Shown here in pieces: positions 26,403 to 34,920 of a stretch of 64,000 nucleotides of DNA. Origin of the DNA: Klebsiella sp. WP3-W18-ESBL-02. GTDB taxonomy: Bacteria > Pseudomonadota > Gammaproteobacteria > Enterobacterales > Enterobacteriaceae. A program made the translations under genes and the position numbers. How positions within the stretch are numbered: position 1 is the stretch's first letter; each line of letters starts with the position of its first letter. The stretch covers positions 806,001-870,000 of the forward strand of contig NZ_AP021972.1 in the NCBI RefSeq assembly GCF_014168815.1, given 5' to 3'. Below the pieces are notes generated by a model. It worked only from the letters and a program-made list of their open reading frames with translations, did not search any database and had not been told where the DNA came from.

Positions 26403-26905
26403 TAACACGCTCCTTCCGCGGTTTGTTTCAGGCTAAGCAGGCCATTGGCGATAAACCAAAGGGCGTAGAACATCATAATGAGGCCGGACAGCGGCAGGAT
26501 CAGATAGACGTAGCCCATCGGAATTTGCATCGCCGCAGAGACCTGCGCGGTGGCCAGCGTTTTCGCGATTAGCTTCAGGCCGCCGGTGACGATCACCGAA
26601 CCAGAGAAGATAAAAATCAGCAGGTTAATCACCACGCCCAGCAGCGTTTGCTTACGCGGCTTGAGCGTCATGGCTAGCAGGTCGATGGCCAGATGGCGCT
26701 GGGCGCCAACGGTATAGGCTGCGCCGAGCAGGCCGACCCAAATCATCAGAAAACGCGCCAGCTCGTCGGTGAGGGTGCTGGGCTGGTTTAACACGTAGCG
26801 GCTGAACACCTGCCAGACGACGCAGACGACCAGCGCCACCATGACCGCGATGGAAAACGCGGCGATCGCGCGGTCCACCGCCTGTTTAGTGCGGGTAAAA
26901 ATCAT
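26402..26905 (-). CDS. TRAP transporter small permease (DctQ type)
   Basis: The 167-residue protein with four membrane helices has the DctQ pattern (FLMIWVGLLGAAYTVGAQRHLAIDLL). Its stop codon overlaps the start of the large permease gene. It lies 48 bp behind the binding protein gene. Confidence 0.92.
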   Translation of the reverse strand: MIFTRTKQAVDRAIAAFSIAVMVALVVCVVWQVFSRYVLNQPSTLTDELARFLMIWVGLLGAAYTVGAQRHLAIDLLAMTLKPRKQTLLGVVINLLIFIFSGSVIVTGGLKLIAKTLATAQVSAAMQIPMGYVYLILPLSGLIMMFYALWFIANGLLSLKQTAEGAC

Positions 26906-26953
26906 CGTTTAGTATCCTGGTGAACGCGGGCCAGAGGCTGGCCCGCAGGGCGG

Positions 26954-27940
26954 TTATTCTGCGGCGGCTTCAAATTTGGCCAGCAGCGCGGCCTGTTTTG
27001 GATCTTTCTTGAAATCGTCGAACAGCGGCTGAACGGCGGCGCGGAACGGCGCTTTGTCGACCTTCACGATTTCACCGCCCATGGCTTTCGCCTGTGCACG
27101 GGTATCGGCGTCAATTTTGTCCCACAGCTTCTGCTGGTAGGTTTCTGAGGCTTTGGCGGCCTTCATCAGAATCTGCTGTTGCTCCGGGGTCAGCTTGTCC
27201 CACGTTTTGGTCGAGATGACCAGGAAATCGGGAATAGAGGCGTGCTCGTCTTCAGAGAAGACCTTGGCTATTTCAATATGACGCGTTTGCACCCAGGACG
27301 GGACGTTATTTTCCGCGCCGTCAACCACCCCCTGCTGCATTGCGGTATAGACTTCACCGAAAGAAATTGGCGTCGGCGAGCCGCCCATTAATTCAATCAT
27401 TTTCAGCGTCGTTGGGCTGGCCTGGACGCGAATTTTTAAGCCTTTTAAATCTTCTGGTTTGGTAATCGGTTTTTTCGCATAAAAGCTGCGGGTGCCGGCA
27501 ACATAGGCGGAAAGCGCAAAGAATCCTTTATCTTTTGTCGACTCCATTATTTCTTTGCCAACGTCGCCAAATACCACTTTATTAAAATGCGCCTGGTCTT
27601 TAAATAAGAAAGGCAGGTTATAAATGGCATAGACGTTATCGAAGGATTCAAGATCGCTGGCTGACCCCTTGGTTAAATCGAGTGCGCCGTTTTGTAGCAG
27701 TTCCATGGTTTCACGAGCGCTGCCCATCTGGCTGCTGGGATAAATACGAATGGTCATTTTGCCGTCTGATAACTGCTTGACCTCTTTGGCCATTTCCTCA
27801 AATGCCTGGTGAACGACGTGGCTGCGCTCGAGGTTATGCGCCAGCTTCAGCGTGACTTTTTCAGCGGCGCTGACTCCGGCAGAGAGTAAGGCAAAAAGTG
27901 AGGCACAGATCAGCGTTTTGCGAAAAGTGAGAGATTTCAT
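26954..27940 (-). CDS. TRAP transporter solute-binding protein (DctP family)
   Basis: The 328-residue periplasmic protein has a signal peptide (cut near SAGVSAAEKV) and the DctP fold. The Arg of GLKIRVQASPT should clamp the substrate carboxylate, and GAENNVPSW is the second binding signature. This class binds C4-dicarboxylates, sialic acid or sugar acids; the motifs resemble sugar-acid binders (YiaO/uronate type), but the substrate is not fixed by the sequence. It is the first gene of a three-gene operon. Confidence 0.92.
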   Translation of the reverse strand: MKSLTFRKTLICASLFALLSAGVSAAEKVTLKLAHNLERSHVVHQAFEEMAKEVKQLSDGKMTIRIYPSSQMGSARETMELLQNGALDLTKGSASDLESFDNVYAIYNLPFLFKDQAHFNKVVFGDVGKEIMESTKDKGFFALSAYVAGTRSFYAKKPITKPEDLKGLKIRVQASPTTLKMIELMGGSPTPISFGEVYTAMQQGVVDGAENNVPSWVQTRHIEIAKVFSEDEHASIPDFLVISTKTWDKLTPEQQQILMKAAKASETYQQKLWDKIDADTRAQAKAMGGEIVKVDKAPFRAAVQPLFDDFKKDPKQAALLAKFEAAAE

Positions 27941-28201
27941 TAATAGGCTCCATGCACATTTATTATGGTGGTTTATATCTATGGGTATAGCTGTATTTTC
28001 TGTATGACATATTATCCTGGTTGTCAGACATCTTTACGCTATCCCTCTCACACTTTTAAATTATCTACGCATTAAATGCGGTTTTTGTGCGCTGTATTAT
28101 ATTTATGGGGTATGTGTAATTAGCTATTAATATTTCTATTAAATATTAGCGTTAGAATTGTTCGGGAAGTATTTTGGTTATTGCTCGGAAAAGACGATGT
28201 T
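27941..28201 (-). promoter_or_regulatory. TRAP operon upstream region with GntR-like operator
   Basis: This A/T-rich stretch contains no gene. The palindrome TGTC-A-GACA at 28022-28030, within TTGTCAGACAT, resembles operators of FadR-subfamily GntR repressors that often control TRAP uptake of sugar acids. No such regulator gene is in the window. Confidence 0.4.
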
Positions 28202-28238
28202 ATATATTTCGCCATTATGAATTAATGGCGAAATATAT
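28202..28238. terminator. Terminator after hemW
   Basis: A 16-bp perfect stem (TATATTTCGCCATTA and its complement, with one further A-T pair at the base) encloses the loop TGAAT, six bp past the hemW stop. Confidence 0.75.
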
Positions 28239-28244
28239 TTGAAC

Positions 28245-29381
28245 TTATTCGTTGAGGAACAGTTCCAGCAGCGAGTTGAGGAAGAGCTTGCCGTGTTCAG
28301 TAATCTGCCAGTACTGGTTGCACTCGGTCAGATAGCCTTGCGCGAGCGCCTCATCAAGCTGCGGGCGAATCACCTGCTCGTTAAGGCCCGTGTAGGCCTT
28401 GAACTCTGCACGCGGAGCCGGCTCCAGCAGACGGAAGCGGTTCATAAAGAACTCGAACGGTTTATCGGCATTTTCAACATCGTGCTGGCGTTCAAGGTAG
28501 CGCCCTTCCATATAGCCGCGCGGATGGCGGGTTTTCGCCGTGCGCAGAATACGGCCGTCCGGGAACGTCACTTTGCCGTGCGCGCCGCAGCCAATGCCCA
28601 GATAGTCGCCAAAACGCCAGTAGTTGAGATTGTGCTGGCACTGATAGCCCGGCTTCGCGTAGGCCGAGGTTTCATACTGCTGATAACCTGCGGCGGTCAG
28701 CAGGCGATGCCCCTGCTCGAAGATATCCCACAGGTCGTCATCGTCCGGCAGCACCGGCGGGCGTGAACCGAACAGAGTGTTCGGCTCGATGGTCAACTGA
28801 TACCAGGAAAGGTGCGGTGGCGACAGCTCGATGGCCTGGCGCAGGTCGCTGAGCGCTTCTTCCAGCGACTGATCCGGCAAGCCGTGCATCAGGTCGAGGT
28901 TAAAGCTGCGTAGCCCAAGCCCGCTCGCCAGATGCGCGGCGCGTTTGGCTTCTTCCGGCCCATGAATTCGGCCCAGACGCTGGAGCTTGGTTTCGCTAAA
29001 GCTTTGAACGCCGATGGAGATGCGGTTCACGCCCGCCCGTTGGTATTCGACAAAGCGGTCGGCTTCGACGGTGCCCGGGTTGGCTTCCATGGTAATCTCC
29101 ACGTCAGCGGCCAGCGGCAGACGTGCGCGAACGCCGTCCAGCAGGGCCTGCATCGCCGGGCCGGAGAGCAGGCTCGGCGTCCCGCCGCCGATGAAAATGG
29201 TCTTCACTTCACGTCCCTGCGCATAGGCGACGTCAGCGTCTAAATCGTTGAGCAGATGCTGCACATAGTCATCGTGCGGCACTTCGCCCTTGAGCGCGTG
29301 CGAATTGAAGTCGCAGTACGGGCATTTCTGCACGCACCACGGGATATGAATGTAAAGACTCAGCGGCGGCAGATTAACCAT
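28245..29381 (-). CDS. hemW: Heme chaperone HemW (radical SAM family)
   Basis: HemW binds heme and delivers it to respiratory proteins; it was long listed as an oxygen-independent coproporphyrinogen oxidase-like protein. It has 378 residues as in E. coli. The radical SAM cysteines are C16, C20 and C23 (CVQKCPYC), followed by GGGTPSLL; the HNLNYW motif characteristic of HemW is present. Its start overlaps the rdgB end by 8 bp. Confidence 0.96.
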   Translation of the reverse strand: MVNLPPLSLYIHIPWCVQKCPYCDFNSHALKGEVPHDDYVQHLLNDLDADVAYAQGREVKTIFIGGGTPSLLSGPAMQALLDGVRARLPLAADVEITMEANPGTVEADRFVEYQRAGVNRISIGVQSFSETKLQRLGRIHGPEEAKRAAHLASGLGLRSFNLDLMHGLPDQSLEEALSDLRQAIELSPPHLSWYQLTIEPNTLFGSRPPVLPDDDDLWDIFEQGHRLLTAAGYQQYETSAYAKPGYQCQHNLNYWRFGDYLGIGCGAHGKVTFPDGRILRTAKTRHPRGYMEGRYLERQHDVENADKPFEFFMNRFRLLEPAPRAEFKAYTGLNEQVIRPQLDEALAQGYLTECNQYWQITEHGKLFLNSLLELFLNE

Positions 29382-29967
29382 TGCGCATCGCTTCCAGTAA
29401 CTGTTTCAGCGCCTGACCGCGGTGGGAGATGGCGATTTTCTCTTCACGGGTGAGCTCGGCGGCGGTTTTACCTTCCGACGGGACGAAGAAAATCGGATCG
29501 TAGCCGAAGCCACCCTGACCCGCCGGCGAACGGGTAATGACGCCCGGCCAGCGGCCGTGGCACACCAGCGGCGTGGGATCTTCCGCGTGGCGCAGATACA
29601 CCAGCACGCAGTGGAACTGCGCCTGACGCTGCTCGTCCGGCACGTCTTTGAGCGTTTCCAGCAGCTTTTCCAGGTTCTGCTGGTCGCTGGCGTCGATGCC
29701 GGAATAGCGTGCGGAGTAAATGCCCGGTGCGCCGCCGAGCGCATCGACCGCCAGCCCGGAATCATCGGCAATGGCCGGTAAGCCGGTCACCTGCGCAGCG
29801 TGACGCGCCTTGAGAATGGCGTTTTCAATAAAGGTCAGCCCGGTTTCCTCGGCGGACTCCACGCCAAGCTCGGTCTGAGCGACGATATCAAGACCAAAAT
29901 CGCCGAGCAGCGCGGCAAGCTCGCGCACTTTACCGGCGTTACCGGTCGCGAGGACAACTTTTTGCAT
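29374..29967 (-). CDS. rdgB: dITP/XTP pyrophosphatase RdgB
   Basis: RdgB removes non-canonical purine nucleotides (dITP, XTP) from the pool. The 197-residue HAM1-type protein shows the N-terminal ATGNAGKVRELAALL and the catalytic ADDSGLAVDALGGAPG. It is in one operon with yggS, yggT, yggU and hemW. Confidence 0.97.
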   Translation of the reverse strand: MQKVVLATGNAGKVRELAALLGDFGLDIVAQTELGVESAEETGLTFIENAILKARHAAQVTGLPAIADDSGLAVDALGGAPGIYSARYSGIDASDQQNLEKLLETLKDVPDEQRQAQFHCVLVYLRHAEDPTPLVCHGRWPGVITRSPAGQGGFGYDPIFFVPSEGKTAAELTREEKIAISHRGQALKQLLEAMRNG

Positions 29968-29975
29968 GGGATATC

Positions 29976-30266
29976 CTAATGTGTCAGGGCGTCGACGCCC
30001 GATGGGATTTGTTGCGGATGAATAATTTTAACCTGTTTATGCCGCCCCAGTTCACCTTTCTCAATGATGACCTGGCTTTTGGCGACCTTAAACTGTTTGG
30101 CGAGGTACTTCACCAGATGGGCATTGGCCTGCCCATCCACGGGCGGGGCGGTAATGGCGACTTTTAATTCGTCGCCATGAACCCCAACAATTGCGTCCCG
30201 GCTGGCCTTTGGCTGAATGTACAGCCGCAGCACCAGCCCGTCATCGCAAAGTGTCACGGCACTCAT
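29976..30266 (-). CDS. yggU: YggU, DUF167 family protein
   Basis: From the ATG at 30266 the protein has 96 residues (MSAVTLCDDGLVLRLYIQPK), as in E. coli; an upstream start at 30278 would lie in yggT. The start overlaps the yggT stop (ATGA). The function is unknown. Confidence 0.94.
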   Translation of the reverse strand: MSAVTLCDDGLVLRLYIQPKASRDAIVGVHGDELKVAITAPPVDGQANAHLVKYLAKQFKVAKSQVIIEKGELGRHKQVKIIHPQQIPSGVDALTH

Positions 30267-30829
30267 AGCGCCATCCACAGTCCTGGCAGCAGCATGTTGC
30301 CGGTGGCTTGCAGGACTTCAGCAATGCCCATATTGATAACGTACAGCAGCAGCACCAGCACCATCGGCGAGAAATCAATGCCCCCCATCGACGGCAGCAG
30401 ACGGCGAATCGGGCGCAGCAGCGGTTCAGCAAGCTGCATCAGCACGAACTCAACCGGGCTACGTCCCTGGCTGACCCAGCTCATGATGGCCATCAGCAGC
30501 AGAACCCAGAAGATCAGCAGACCGATGGTCTTGAGCAGAATGAGCACCGCAGAGATCCAGATGATCGGCTGGAAGGTGATGACCATAAACAGCACGATAG
30601 CTTTTATTACGCACAGGATAAATGCCAGCAGCACAGAGGCGCTGTCCAGCGGCCCCATCGGCGGAATGATACGGCGCAGCGGACCAACAATGGGCTGCGT
30701 GATCTTCACCACGAACTGCGAGAACGGGTTGTAAAAGTCACAGCGCGCCCACTGCATCCAGACGCGGAGCAGCAGCACCATTGTGTACAGTTCAATCACT
30801 GTAGAGAGCAGGAAGGTCAACGTCTTCAT
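30263..30829 (-). CDS. yggT: YggT, inner membrane protein with two YGGT domains
   Basis: The 188-residue membrane protein has two similar halves, each with the PxxxFVxxxxxPxLxPIRR pattern (QPIVGPLRRIIPPMG and EPLLRPIRRLLPSMG). E. coli YggT has been linked with osmotic tolerance. It lies between yggS and yggU in one operon. Confidence 0.95.
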   Translation of the reverse strand: MKTLTFLLSTVIELYTMVLLLRVWMQWARCDFYNPFSQFVVKITQPIVGPLRRIIPPMGPLDSASVLLAFILCVIKAIVLFMVITFQPIIWISAVLILLKTIGLLIFWVLLLMAIMSWVSQGRSPVEFVLMQLAEPLLRPIRRLLPSMGGIDFSPMVLVLLLYVINMGIAEVLQATGNMLLPGLWMAL

Positions 30830-30847
30830 GGCGTTCCTTGGGGTTCC

Positions 30848-31552
30848 TTATTTTTTTGTGTAATCACGCGCACCAAAAATCGCGGTGCCAATGCGTACCA
30901 TTGTACTACCTGCCGCAACAGCGGCTTCCATGTCGTCAGACATGCCCAGAGAGAGGGTGTCTACGGTCGGGTAGTCTGCTTTCAGTCGCGCAAATGCTAC
31001 CGCCATTTGGCGAGCGACGGCAAACTGCCGGTCGTACTCTTTTTCCGGCGCGGGAATGGCCATCAGGCCGCGCAGACGAACATTCGGCAACGCGGCGATG
31101 TCGGCTGCCAGCGCGTCCAGCGATTCCAGCGCAATACCGGATTTACTTTGCTCATCGCTGATGTTGATTTGAATCAGCACGTTGAGCGGCGGCAGGTCGG
31201 CCGGGCGCTGCTCGCTTAAACGCACGGCAATCTTCAGCCGGTCCACGGTATGGCACCAGTCGAAGTGCTCGGCAACCAGGCGACTTTTGTTGGACTGCAG
31301 CGGGCCGATAAAGTGCCATTGCAGCGAGGTGATTCCCTGCTCGCGGAAGTGGAGGATTTTTTCTACCCCTTCCTGAACATAGTTTTCGCCGAACGCGGTC
31401 TGGCCCGCGGCAACGGCTTCTTCGACGGCGCTCGCAGGTTTCGTTTTACTGACTGCAAGCAGCGTTACTTCTTCTGAATCCCGGCCGCAGCGCGCTGCTG
31501 CCGCTGAGATTTTCTCCCTGACCTGTGCCAGGTTATGCGCAATATCGTTCAT
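30848..31552 (-). CDS. yggS: PLP homeostasis protein YggS
   Basis: This PLP-binding protein controls vitamin B6 and amino-acid balance. From the ATG at 31552 there are 234 residues (MNDIAHNLAQVREKISAAA), the E. coli length. The lysine of LLAVSKTKPAS binds PLP, and GENYVQEG and SLGMSDDMEAAV are family signatures. The frame is open upstream to 31975, but that part is the complement of yggR. Confidence 0.97.
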   Translation of the reverse strand: MNDIAHNLAQVREKISAAAARCGRDSEEVTLLAVSKTKPASAVEEAVAAGQTAFGENYVQEGVEKILHFREQGITSLQWHFIGPLQSNKSRLVAEHFDWCHTVDRLKIAVRLSEQRPADLPPLNVLIQINISDEQSKSGIALESLDALAADIAALPNVRLRGLMAIPAPEKEYDRQFAVARQMAVAFARLKADYPTVDTLSLGMSDDMEAAVAAGSTMVRIGTAIFGARDYTKK

Positions 31553-31568
31553 ATGGGCTGGTGGGTCT

Positions 31569-32552
31569 ATGGATATACAAGAAATCGTGACGCTTAGTGT
31601 AAAGCATAACGTGTCCGATCTACACCTATGTAGCAGTGGAAACGCGCGCTGGCGTAGGGCGGGTAAGCTGGAAATAGCGCCGTTTAGCGCCCCGCATCTC
31701 GGCGTGCTAATGGACGGCTGGCTAAGTGAAAGCCAGCAACAGACGTGGCTGCGGCAGCGACAGCTTGATTTTTCACTGTCGCTGACCGGCTGCCCGCGCC
31801 TGCGTGCCAGTGCGTTTGCCCACAGCGGCGGTGTCTCGCTGGTGCTGCGCATACTGCCGACGCGCTGCCCTACGCTTGACGAACTGCATCCGCCGGTGGC
31901 GTTAGCGGAGATGCTACAGGAGGAGAGCGGGCTGATTCTGGTGACCGGGGCGACGGGCAGCGGAAAATCCACCACGCTGGCGGCGATGGTGGATTACCTT
32001 AATCATCATCAGGCCGGGCATATTTTGACGCTGGAAGACCCGGTTGAGTTTCTGCATACCAGCGAGGGGTGTCTGATTCACCAGCGCGAGGTCGGTGAGC
32101 ACGCCGCGTCTTTTGCCGATGCGCTGCGAGTCGCACTACGTCAGGATCCGGATGTGATTCTGCTGGGTGAGCTGCGCGATAGCGAAACCATTCGTCTGGC
32201 GCTGACGGCGGCGGAAACCGGGCACCTGGTGCTGGCAACGCTGCATACGCGCGGCGCGGCACAGGCCATAGAGCGGCTGGTGGACGTGTTCCCCGCACAG
32301 GAAAAAGAGCCCGTGCGCAATCAGCTGGCCAGCAGCCTCTGCGCGGTGCTGGCGCAAAAGCTGCAGCCGGACAATCGCGGCGGGCGCGTCGCGCTGTTTG
32401 AAATGCTGATTAACACGCCGGCGGTGGGTAATCTCATTCGCGAAGGGAAAACGCACCAGATAGCAGGCGTGATGCAGACCGGGTTGCAAAGCGGCATGCA
32501 GACCTTCAGCCAAAGCTATCAACAGCGAGTTAAGGCGGGGATGTTATCGTGA
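31569..32552 (+). CDS. yggR: PilT/PilU-type ATPase YggR
   Basis: The 327-residue ATPase has Walker A GATGSGKSTT, an Asp box (LTLEDPVEF), Walker B (VILLGELRDSET) and the His box (GHLVLATLHT). It is like type IV pilus retraction motors, although no pilus genes are near. It diverges from yggS with 16 bp between the starts. Confidence 0.94.
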   Translation: MDIQEIVTLSVKHNVSDLHLCSSGNARWRRAGKLEIAPFSAPHLGVLMDGWLSESQQQTWLRQRQLDFSLSLTGCPRLRASAFAHSGGVSLVLRILPTRCPTLDELHPPVALAEMLQEESGLILVTGATGSGKSTTLAAMVDYLNHHQAGHILTLEDPVEFLHTSEGCLIHQREVGEHAASFADALRVALRQDPDVILLGELRDSETIRLALTAAETGHLVLATLHTRGAAQAIERLVDVFPAQEKEPVRNQLASSLCAVLAQKLQPDNRGGRVALFEMLINTPAVGNLIREGKTHQIAGVMQTGLQSGMQTFSQSYQQRVKAGMLS

Positions 32553-32628
32553 GAGAAAGCGCGTATAGTCCTGCGTAGCACGATCTTCTGGTTATTTTTG
32601 TACAGATGAATTCGGAAATATTTATTTT

Positions 32629-32672
32629 CAGCTATCACATTGGAATATTAAATAATGTGATGGCTGTTTTAT
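32629..32672 (+). terminator. Terminator of yggR
   Basis: A 13-bp stem CAGCTATCACATT/AATGTGATGGCTG (one G-T pair) with a 12-nt loop is followed by TTTTATTT. Confidence 0.75.
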
Positions 32673-33082
32673 TTCTGGCTAACTGATTAATTATTCAACC
32701 GTCAGTTTTTTAAATTTGTAAATATTACTTTTTTCGTTGTTGCCGGAATGTATTTTTTTGTGATTATCGGGTGATGTTTTATAAGGCGGAAGAAAAACTT
32801 CCTACGACATTTATTCTAATACGATTTTTGCGCGTAAGCCATCGGTATGTTTTGTTTGTAATTTGTCGATTACATTATGTTGCGTAGGCTTACAAAAAAA
32901 GGTTGATATTCTTTTGACACTTCTAAGGTCTTCGTTCTATCCTGTTTATGTAATTAGGACTAATCTTATGAAATAGGTTTTCCTGGACTGGTTGGTTTTA
33001 ATTGCTAATGGTATTAGGTTTGCCTTTGCTTTGACTTATTAAATCACCATGATGGTGGATATAGACTATGGAGAGTTTCGAA
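32673..33082 (+). promoter_or_regulatory. AT-rich upstream region of the CsgD-like gene
   Basis: The stretch holds no gene and is much richer in A/T than the flanking core genes, as in H-NS-silenced promoters. A candidate promoter is TTGACA (32914-32919) with TATCCT (32938-32943), spacer 18 bp. It would give an mRNA leader of about 130 bases. A small inverted repeat CACCAT/ATGGTG lies close to the start codon. Confidence 0.5.
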
Positions 33083-33736
33083 ATGTTTGAAGTAACTGAG
33101 AGTGTATCTAATTCCCGCAAGATTATCTTAATCACCCACCCGTCAGTACAAGCAAACGCGTTTGCAAACTATCTTACTGAATTACTGTCAGTTTCTGTTG
33201 ATGTTCATAATATCAACAAGCCGCTGGTTCAGCGCCTGAGTAAAGGTGCCGTGGTATTGTTTGATATTGCTGTTTCCAACAAAAAGCTGAATGGCATCTG
33301 GCGCGATATTATCCGCACCCAGTTTGATGCCCCACGTCTGTTGATTATTAATAGCGCGCAGAAGTATGAATTGTACGAAATGGCACAATGGCCAGCGCTG
33401 TATGGCGTATTCCGTCATGACGACGAAGAATCGCGCTTAATTGAGGGCGTCAAAGCGGTGCTGAATGGCGAGCAGACGGCTGAATTGAGCGTGATGCATC
33501 CGGCAATGTATGCCGTTGAACATACTCCGGAAAATCACGATAGCGTACCGCTGACCGAGCGTGAATGTGAAATTCTTAATGAATTACGTCACGGTGCGAC
33601 CAATATGGATATCGCGCGTGCATTGTTTATTAGTGAAAATACAGTACGTACGCATCTGTATAATGTTTTCCGCAAATTAAGCGTGAAGAACAGAACCCAG
33701 GCAGTGAGCTGGGCGAACGAAAATCTGCGTCACTGA
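33083..33736 (+). CDS. CsgD-like LuxR/FixJ-type transcriptional regulator
   Basis: From ATG 33083 (GGAGAG in front) the protein has 217 residues; CsgD has 216. The N-terminal receiver-like domain keeps an Asp at position 61 (VVLFDIAVSNKK), where CsgD has LLDMMEADKK. The C-terminal LuxR helix-turn-helix (LTERECEILNELRHGATNMD, ISENTVRTHLYNVFRKL, SVKNRTQAVSWANENLRH) is almost that of CsgD. The overall sequence is clearly diverged, so it is a paralogue or related regulator, not csgD itself, and no csgBAC/DEFG genes are near. It likely controls surface or biofilm genes. The start at 33068 would add five residues. Confidence 0.85.
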   Translation: MFEVTESVSNSRKIILITHPSVQANAFANYLTELLSVSVDVHNINKPLVQRLSKGAVVLFDIAVSNKKLNGIWRDIIRTQFDAPRLLIINSAQKYELYEMAQWPALYGVFRHDDEESRLIEGVKAVLNGEQTAELSVMHPAMYAVEHTPENHDSVPLTERECEILNELRHGATNMDIARALFISENTVRTHLYNVFRKLSVKNRTQAVSWANENLRH

Positions 33737-33763
33737 TTGGCGAGATAGCTATTCTGGTGTGCT

Positions 33764-33782
33764 CCCGGGAATCATTCCCGGG
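33764..33782 (+). terminator. Hairpin after the CsgD-like gene
   Basis: CCCGGGAA-TCA-TTCCCGGG is a perfect 8-bp stem, followed by a weak T-rich stretch (GCTGCCTGTTTGTT). It separates two convergent genes. Confidence 0.6.
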
Positions 33783-33794
33783 GCTGCCTGTTTG

Positions 33795-34211
33795 TTAGTA
33801 ACCCTGCTCGAAATAACTTTCCAGAATCACCACGGCGGAGGCGGAATCTACGCTGCCTTTATTCAACGCCCTAAACCCCCCGTGTTCAAACAGCCCGGCA
33901 CGCGCCTCGACGGTGCTCAGACGTTCATCGTGCAGCGTAATTGGCACGCCAAAGCGGCCGTGAATTTTATTGGCAAAATTACGTGCGCGAGCGGTCAGCG
34001 GCTGTTCGGTGCCGTCCATATTCAGCGGCAGTCCGACGATAACCGTTTCAGGCTGCCATTCCTTAAGCAGGCGAGCAATGATATTCCAGTCGGGCGTACC
34101 GTCCTGCGCCTTAATGGCGGCGAGCGGACGGGCCGTGCCGGTAATACGTTGGCCAATCGCCACGCCGATGCTGCGCGTACCAAAATCAAAAGCCAGCAGT
34201 GTGCCACTCAT
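33795..34211 (-). CDS. yqgF: Holliday junction resolvase-like protein YqgF (RuvX)
   Basis: The 138-residue RNase H-like protein begins LLAFDFGTRSIGVAIG, with the catalytic Asp, and contains VGLPLNMDG and DERLSTVEA. In E. coli it is essential and acts in 16S rRNA 5' processing. Its start overlaps the yqgE stop (TAATG). Confidence 0.96.
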   Translation of the reverse strand: MSGTLLAFDFGTRSIGVAIGQRITGTARPLAAIKAQDGTPDWNIIARLLKEWQPETVIVGLPLNMDGTEQPLTARARNFANKIHGRFGVPITLHDERLSTVEARAGLFEHGGFRALNKGSVDSASAVVILESYFEQGY

Positions 34212-34774
34212 TACGCGTGCCCCGCAGCGCCTGACATGGTCAGGATATTAATGCCAATCAGCTTCGCTGCTTCTTTCCAGCGCTCGCTAATCGGAGTTTT
34301 AAACAGAATATTGAAATCGGCCGGAGCGGTTAGCCAGGCGTTATCGAGGATCTCCTGCTCCAACTGGCCTTTTTCCCACGAGGCGTAGCCTAAGGCAACC
34401 AGCACTTCAGACGGCTGGCGTTCAGTGCCAAGGGTTTCCAGTACGTCACGTGAGGTGGTGACAATTGTATTGTCGGAAATACGGATACTGGATGAGAACG
34501 AGTCCGGCGGCGTATGCAGGATAAAACCACGATCTTCCGCCAGCGGGCCTCCGAGCATAACGGGCTTATCCAGACGAATGGACGGATCGCGGGGCTCCGG
34601 AGCGATCTTCAGCTTTTCGAGGATGCCTTCGACCTGTAAATTTTCCAGCGGCTTGTTAATGATGATGCCCATCGCGCCGTCGTCGTTGTATTCGCAGATG
34701 TAGACTACGGAACGGCGGAAGATAGGATCCTGAAGGGATGGCATAGCAATAAGAAAATGATGCTGTAAATTCAT
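34211..34774 (-). CDS. yqgE: YqgE, DUF179 (AlgH) family protein
   Basis: The 187-residue cytosolic protein begins NLQHHFLIAMPSLQDPIFRR and contains the family stretches INKPLE and GGPL. The function is not established. It is translationally coupled to yqgF. Confidence 0.95.
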   Translation of the reverse strand: MNLQHHFLIAMPSLQDPIFRRSVVYICEYNDDGAMGIIINKPLENLQVEGILEKLKIAPEPRDPSIRLDKPVMLGGPLAEDRGFILHTPPDSFSSSIRISDNTIVTTSRDVLETLGTERQPSEVLVALGYASWEKGQLEQEILDNAWLTAPADFNILFKTPISERWKEAAKLIGINILTMSGAAGHA

Positions 34775-34852
34775 TATCAGAGGTTCTTGTCCTGTTTCAA
34801 AAAGCAGCAGCGCCCAGTATGAGGGGAAAGCGGACCGCTGTCACCAGGCTAG

Positions 34853-34905
34853 CCTGCGTATACGCAGGGCACAACGCCCGGCTGGCGGCGGGATCCCTCC
34901 CGCCG
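34853..34905. other. Two palindromes between yqgE and gshB
   Basis: CCTGCGTATACGCAGG (34853-34868) is a perfect 16-bp palindrome. CGGCGGGA-TCCC-TCCCGCCG (34886-34905) is a hairpin 16 bp past the gshB stop, without a T-run. They may end gshB transcription or mark the yqgE promoter region. Confidence 0.5.
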
Positions 34906-34920
34906 TCTTCAAACAACGTC

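Noticed and set aside
30308..31219. Plus-strand open frame of 303 codons
   Set aside because: It runs opposite yggT and yggS, which are certain genes, and has shadow-like composition.
31553..31975. N-terminal extension of YggS to 375 residues
   Set aside because: The extra part is the complement of yggR; the YggS family starts at the ATG at 31552.
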